Shown: positions 32,075 to 33,986 of the stretch, in pieces
Numbering within the stretch: position 1 is the stretch's first letter
Layout: the number at the start of each line of letters is the position of its first letter
Source of the DNA: Spyradomonas excrementavium
Lineage (GTDB): Bacteria; Cyanobacteriota; Vampirovibrionia; Gastranaerophilales; Gastranaerophilaceae
Assembly: GCA_018714005.1 (NCBI GenBank)
Contig: DVOA01000029.1
Span: forward strand, 1-33,986
Length of the DNA: 33,986 nt
Direction of reading: 5' to 3'
Made by a program: the position numbers and the translations under genes
Notes under the pieces: model-generated
The model's database searches: none
Told to the model about the DNA's origin: nothing
The model's input: only the letters and a program-made list of their open reading frames with translations

Positions 32075-33292
32075 TCATTTTGAAAGCGTCTGGAATTCTT
32101 TTATAAAATCGTCCAAAACCGCACCTATCCTGTCACCATCGAGCTCTTTCAGCCCGAAACTGGTTTTGCGCCTGCGCGTTTCAAACCCGTTATCATGCGT
32201 TATATCAATATTTATTGCAGCATAGGCGGGATAAGTTACGCGGAATGTGCTCTTACAATTTTCGTTTGTGAGCGAAAAAACGCTCTCGTTTTCGTCAATT
32301 TTTTGGTTTACGCTGGTTTTAAACAGCTTTTCTTCAATAATTTTTTGCGTTCTGTAAAAAACAGGCGAAACTTCGCTTTCGTATTTTTTCAGGAAGTTTT
32401 GCTTGAAAGAATTGAAGTTTTTGTATGATTCGCCGGTTTCTTCGGACTTTCGGGCGGCGATTTGCGAATAAATTACAAACGAATTCTCTTTTAAAAGCGC
32501 GTCAGAAAGCGCTTTGTTGGCGTTTTCTTCCATCTGGTCAAAAGAGCTGCTCTGATAAATACCCGCACTGATAGAAACGCCGTCGGGGAGCTTTTTTTCG
32601 ATTTTTTTGAGAATTTTAACCACAATCCCCGCACTCGTGTCAGGAAACCAGATATAAAGCTTGAAATCCCCTGAAAAACCTAATATATCGGTTTTTCTAA
32701 GGCATTTTTTTGCGGTTTTTGCAAGGATTTCCGGCGTAAGCTTGGCACGCGAAGCCACATCCGGCGCAACAACCGCCAGCGCGCCCGGGGAACGTTTGCT
32801 TTCTTCTTTAAGGATTGTGTAGGTGTAATTTTTTGTGTAAATTCCGGTTTTTTTGTCGAGAATATTCAAATTTGAAAGGATTTGCGTTTTTTTGCGCGCT
32901 GCCTGAATGCTGCCTTTTTTCCGAAAAGCCCACAAAACGCGCACCGTAAACTCCGAATCCGTTGCCGAAAAAGTCAAAAAATCAGTGATTCCGGCCTCAA
33001 AAGCCGAACACAAAAGCTCCTCGTCAACCTTTTCAAAAATCAAAATAACCGAGCTGCAATCCAGCGAGGGCGTGGCTTTTACTTTTTTCAAAAACTCAAA
33101 AAATTCACTCTGATTGAACCTTATATCATAAAAAATCACCTGCGGGGTGTGCAATTTTACGTTTTCATAACAGTTTTCGTACCCGATGTGCACAAATTTA
33201 TCCGCAGCGCGGGAAAACAGCAGTTTTTCTCTGACGAACGCAGCTGCTTTTTCACTTTTTGAAATAAAAAATACGGAATTTTCGGGTTTCAT
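32075..33292 (-). CDS. Pseudo-receiver plus degenerate GGDEF protein
   Basis: A 405-aa protein. Residues 1-125 look like a response-regulator receiver: Asp56 in VIFYDIRF is at the phosphoacceptor position, but the N-terminal acidic pair is missing (VFFISKSEK), so it may not be phosphorylated. Residues about 145-280 align in order with a GGDEF domain (DKKTGIYTKNYTYTIL, LRKTDILGFSGDFKLYIWFPDTS, GVSISAGIY). The active loop is SGDFK instead of GG[DE]EF, so cyclase activity is unlikely; GTP or c-di-GMP binding is possible. Residues 290-405 form an unassigned domain. TAAAAT (33304-33299 on this strand) lies 6 bp before the ATG with no ribosome site, as for a leaderless mRNA. Confidence 0.75.
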   Translation of the reverse strand: MKPENSVFFISKSEKAAAFVREKLLFSRAADKFVHIGYENCYENVKLHTPQVIFYDIRFNQSEFFEFLKKVKATPSLDCSSVILIFEKVDEELLCSAFEAGITDFLTFSATDSEFTVRVLWAFRKKGSIQAARKKTQILSNLNILDKKTGIYTKNYTYTILKEESKRSPGALAVVAPDVASRAKLTPEILAKTAKKCLRKTDILGFSGDFKLYIWFPDTSAGIVVKILKKIEKKLPDGVSISAGIYQSSSFDQMEENANKALSDALLKENSFVIYSQIAARKSEETGESYKNFNSFKQNFLKKYESEVSPVFYRTQKIIEEKLFKTSVNQKIDENESVFSLTNENCKSTFRVTYPAYAAINIDITHDNGFETRRRKTSFGLKELDGDRIGAVLDDFIKEFQTLSK

Positions 33293-33345
33293 ATTGTTAT
33301 TTTATCGCAAAAGTAATTTTATAATAACAGTTGAATAGCGCAGGC

Positions 33346-33428
33346 GTAAAAAGCACGGGAATTTCTTTTTTCTAGCTCGATTCGCTTTGCTCATAGGCGT
33401 CGAAAAAAGAAATTTCCGCGCTTTTTAC
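33346..33428. repeat. Palindromic element D2, conserved loop
   Basis: 27-bp arms at 33346-33372 and 33402-33428 (25 of 27 complementary, the two exceptions G-T type). The 29-base loop differs from D1 at only two positions. The middle of the stem differs from D1 at most positions. Confidence 0.88.
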
Positions 33429-33480
33429 TTTTCAATATCCTGCACCGGCAGCCGGACAAATCCATATAAAAGCTCTTAAA

Positions 33481-33618
33481 GCAAGAATGGAGGGATTTTC
33501 CTTTGGAGTGACTATGGAGGAGCTATGAATTCCCCTTAATTATTCCCCTCTCCGATGGGAGAGGGTGCCCGCAGGGCCGGTGAGGGCCTGCCCGTAGGGA
33601 AAACCCCTCCATTCTTGC
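33481..33618. repeat. Palindromic element P1-d with family C
   Basis: Ends GCAAGAATGGAGGGATTTT… (33481-33501) and its complement at 33598-33618 (20/21). Box 1 is AGTGACTATGG at 33507-33517. A family C hairpin CCCTCTCC-GATG-GGAGAGGG is at 33546-33565. Same internal order as P1-c, different outer stem. With D2 it fills 33293-33634. Confidence 0.85.
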
Positions 33619-33634
33619 GCCAAAACAACACCCC

Positions 33635-33986
33635 CTACTGCGGATACCGCGAAGTAGCGCAAATCAACATCTGCGCAAGCTTATCCGCCCCCTCAAATTC
33701 CCTCTGCCGCAAAATCTCCGCCGCCGCCTGAACATCGTAGGGCACGAGCCTGTGGCTGATTTCAAAAGCCCCGTCATTTACCTCAAGAATCGCAAAACAT
33801 GACTTCGGCTCCTGCGAAAAAGGACGCCCGACGCTGCCCACATTCACGACTGTCTGCTTCGTGTTCGTCTGATAACCGCACGGGACGTGGGTATGACCGC
33901 AAAAAATCAAATCCGCTTTAGTAGGCGCAATCATTTCTTCCACTTCTTCAATGGTCAAATCCGGAAAAATATTTTCGTTGTTTTTT
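33635..33986 (-). CDS. Metallophosphoesterase, 5' end outside window
   Basis: The C-terminal about 117 residues of a calcineurin-like phosphoesterase of the YfcE/MJ0936 type, cut by the right edge of the window. The frame stays open to base 33986 (NNENIFPDLTIEEVEEMI…). DLIFCGHTHVP carries the metal-binding GHTH motif, and VVNVGSVGRPF is the usual following strand (N-x-G-S-x-G). The N-terminal D-x-H and GD motifs would be beyond the edge. Substrate unknown (phosphodiester or nucleotide). The TTG at 33958 is not the true start. Confidence 0.85.
   Translation of the reverse strand, partial: KNNENIFPDLTIEEVEEMIAPTKADLIFCGHTHVPCGYQTNTKQTVVNVGSVGRPFSQEPKSCFAILEVNDGAFEISHRLVPYDVQAAAEILRQREFEGADKLAQMLICATSRYPQ

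Noticed and set aside
1..33986. tRNA or rRNA genes
   Set aside because: No T-loop GGTTCGAATCC-type or rRNA core motifs seen in any gap.

Overview
The window looks like a chromosomal segment of a Gram-negative, probably gut-associated relative of Cyanobacteria (Vampirovibrionia/Melainabacteria, Gastranaerophilales-like). The lineage is an inference. It rests on moderate-to-low GC, the standard code (TGA is a stop), a flagellar motor block next to ADP-forming acetyl-CoA synthetase (fermentative energy metabolism), small proteins opening with an N-P-I-Y…F-A-G type N-terminus, and many extended -10 (TGnTAAAAT/TATAAT) promoters. I see no rRNA, tRNA, CRISPR, phage or transposase gene.

Layout. 0.5-1.9 kb: a TPR protein. 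2.5-4.6 kb: fused ADP-forming acetate-CoA ligase. 4.8-5.1 kb: a GIY-YIG gene with a stop at codon 5, beside a dispersed palindrome. 5.4-6.0 kb: a secreted protein with about 25 cysteines. 6.2-9.85 kb: motA-motB-fliL-fliM-fliN, a stator and switch operon. 9.9-12.5 kb: a small conserved protein, a family 9 glycosyltransferase and an HNH-like protein. 12.5-15.1 kb: a pabB-pabC fusion plus pabA (p-aminobenzoate for folate), convergent with a PlsC-like acyltransferase. 16.06-20.25 kb: a block bounded by a 170-bp inverted repeat (168/170 identical), holding a solo AbrB/MazE-like protein, a small helical protein, a membrane TPR protein and a GAF-GAF-GGDEF diguanylate cyclase. 20.3-22 kb: ndk and tgt. 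22.0-28.0 kb: a 53-codon gene, two exported proteins, then a four-gene envelope cluster (membrane VWA, FHA-like polytopic protein, two TonB-like proteins, one with a cytoplasmic zinc ribbon). 28.3-31.5 kb: a 48-aa membrane peptide, gatC, pyrG and surE. 31.7-34 kb: a small unknown protein, a pseudo-receiver plus degenerate GGDEF protein, and a truncated metallophosphoesterase.

The most unusual property is the density of palindromic repeats in nearly every gap. In three separate families the loop or internal boxes are constant between copies, while the stem sequence differs and stays self-complementary. One such element, and a second GC-rich hairpin repeat, sit in frame inside the pabB-pabC fusion and are translated. 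Their placement next to a broken GIY-YIG gene, and the nesting of one family inside another, suggest an active or recently active non-autonomous repeat system that preserves secondary structure rather than sequence.

The genes combine motility and c-di-GMP signalling (motAB-fliLMN, diguanylate cyclase, degenerate GGDEF protein), envelope biogenesis (glycosyltransferase, acyltransferase, TonB-like cluster) and housekeeping nucleotide, tRNA and folate metabolism.
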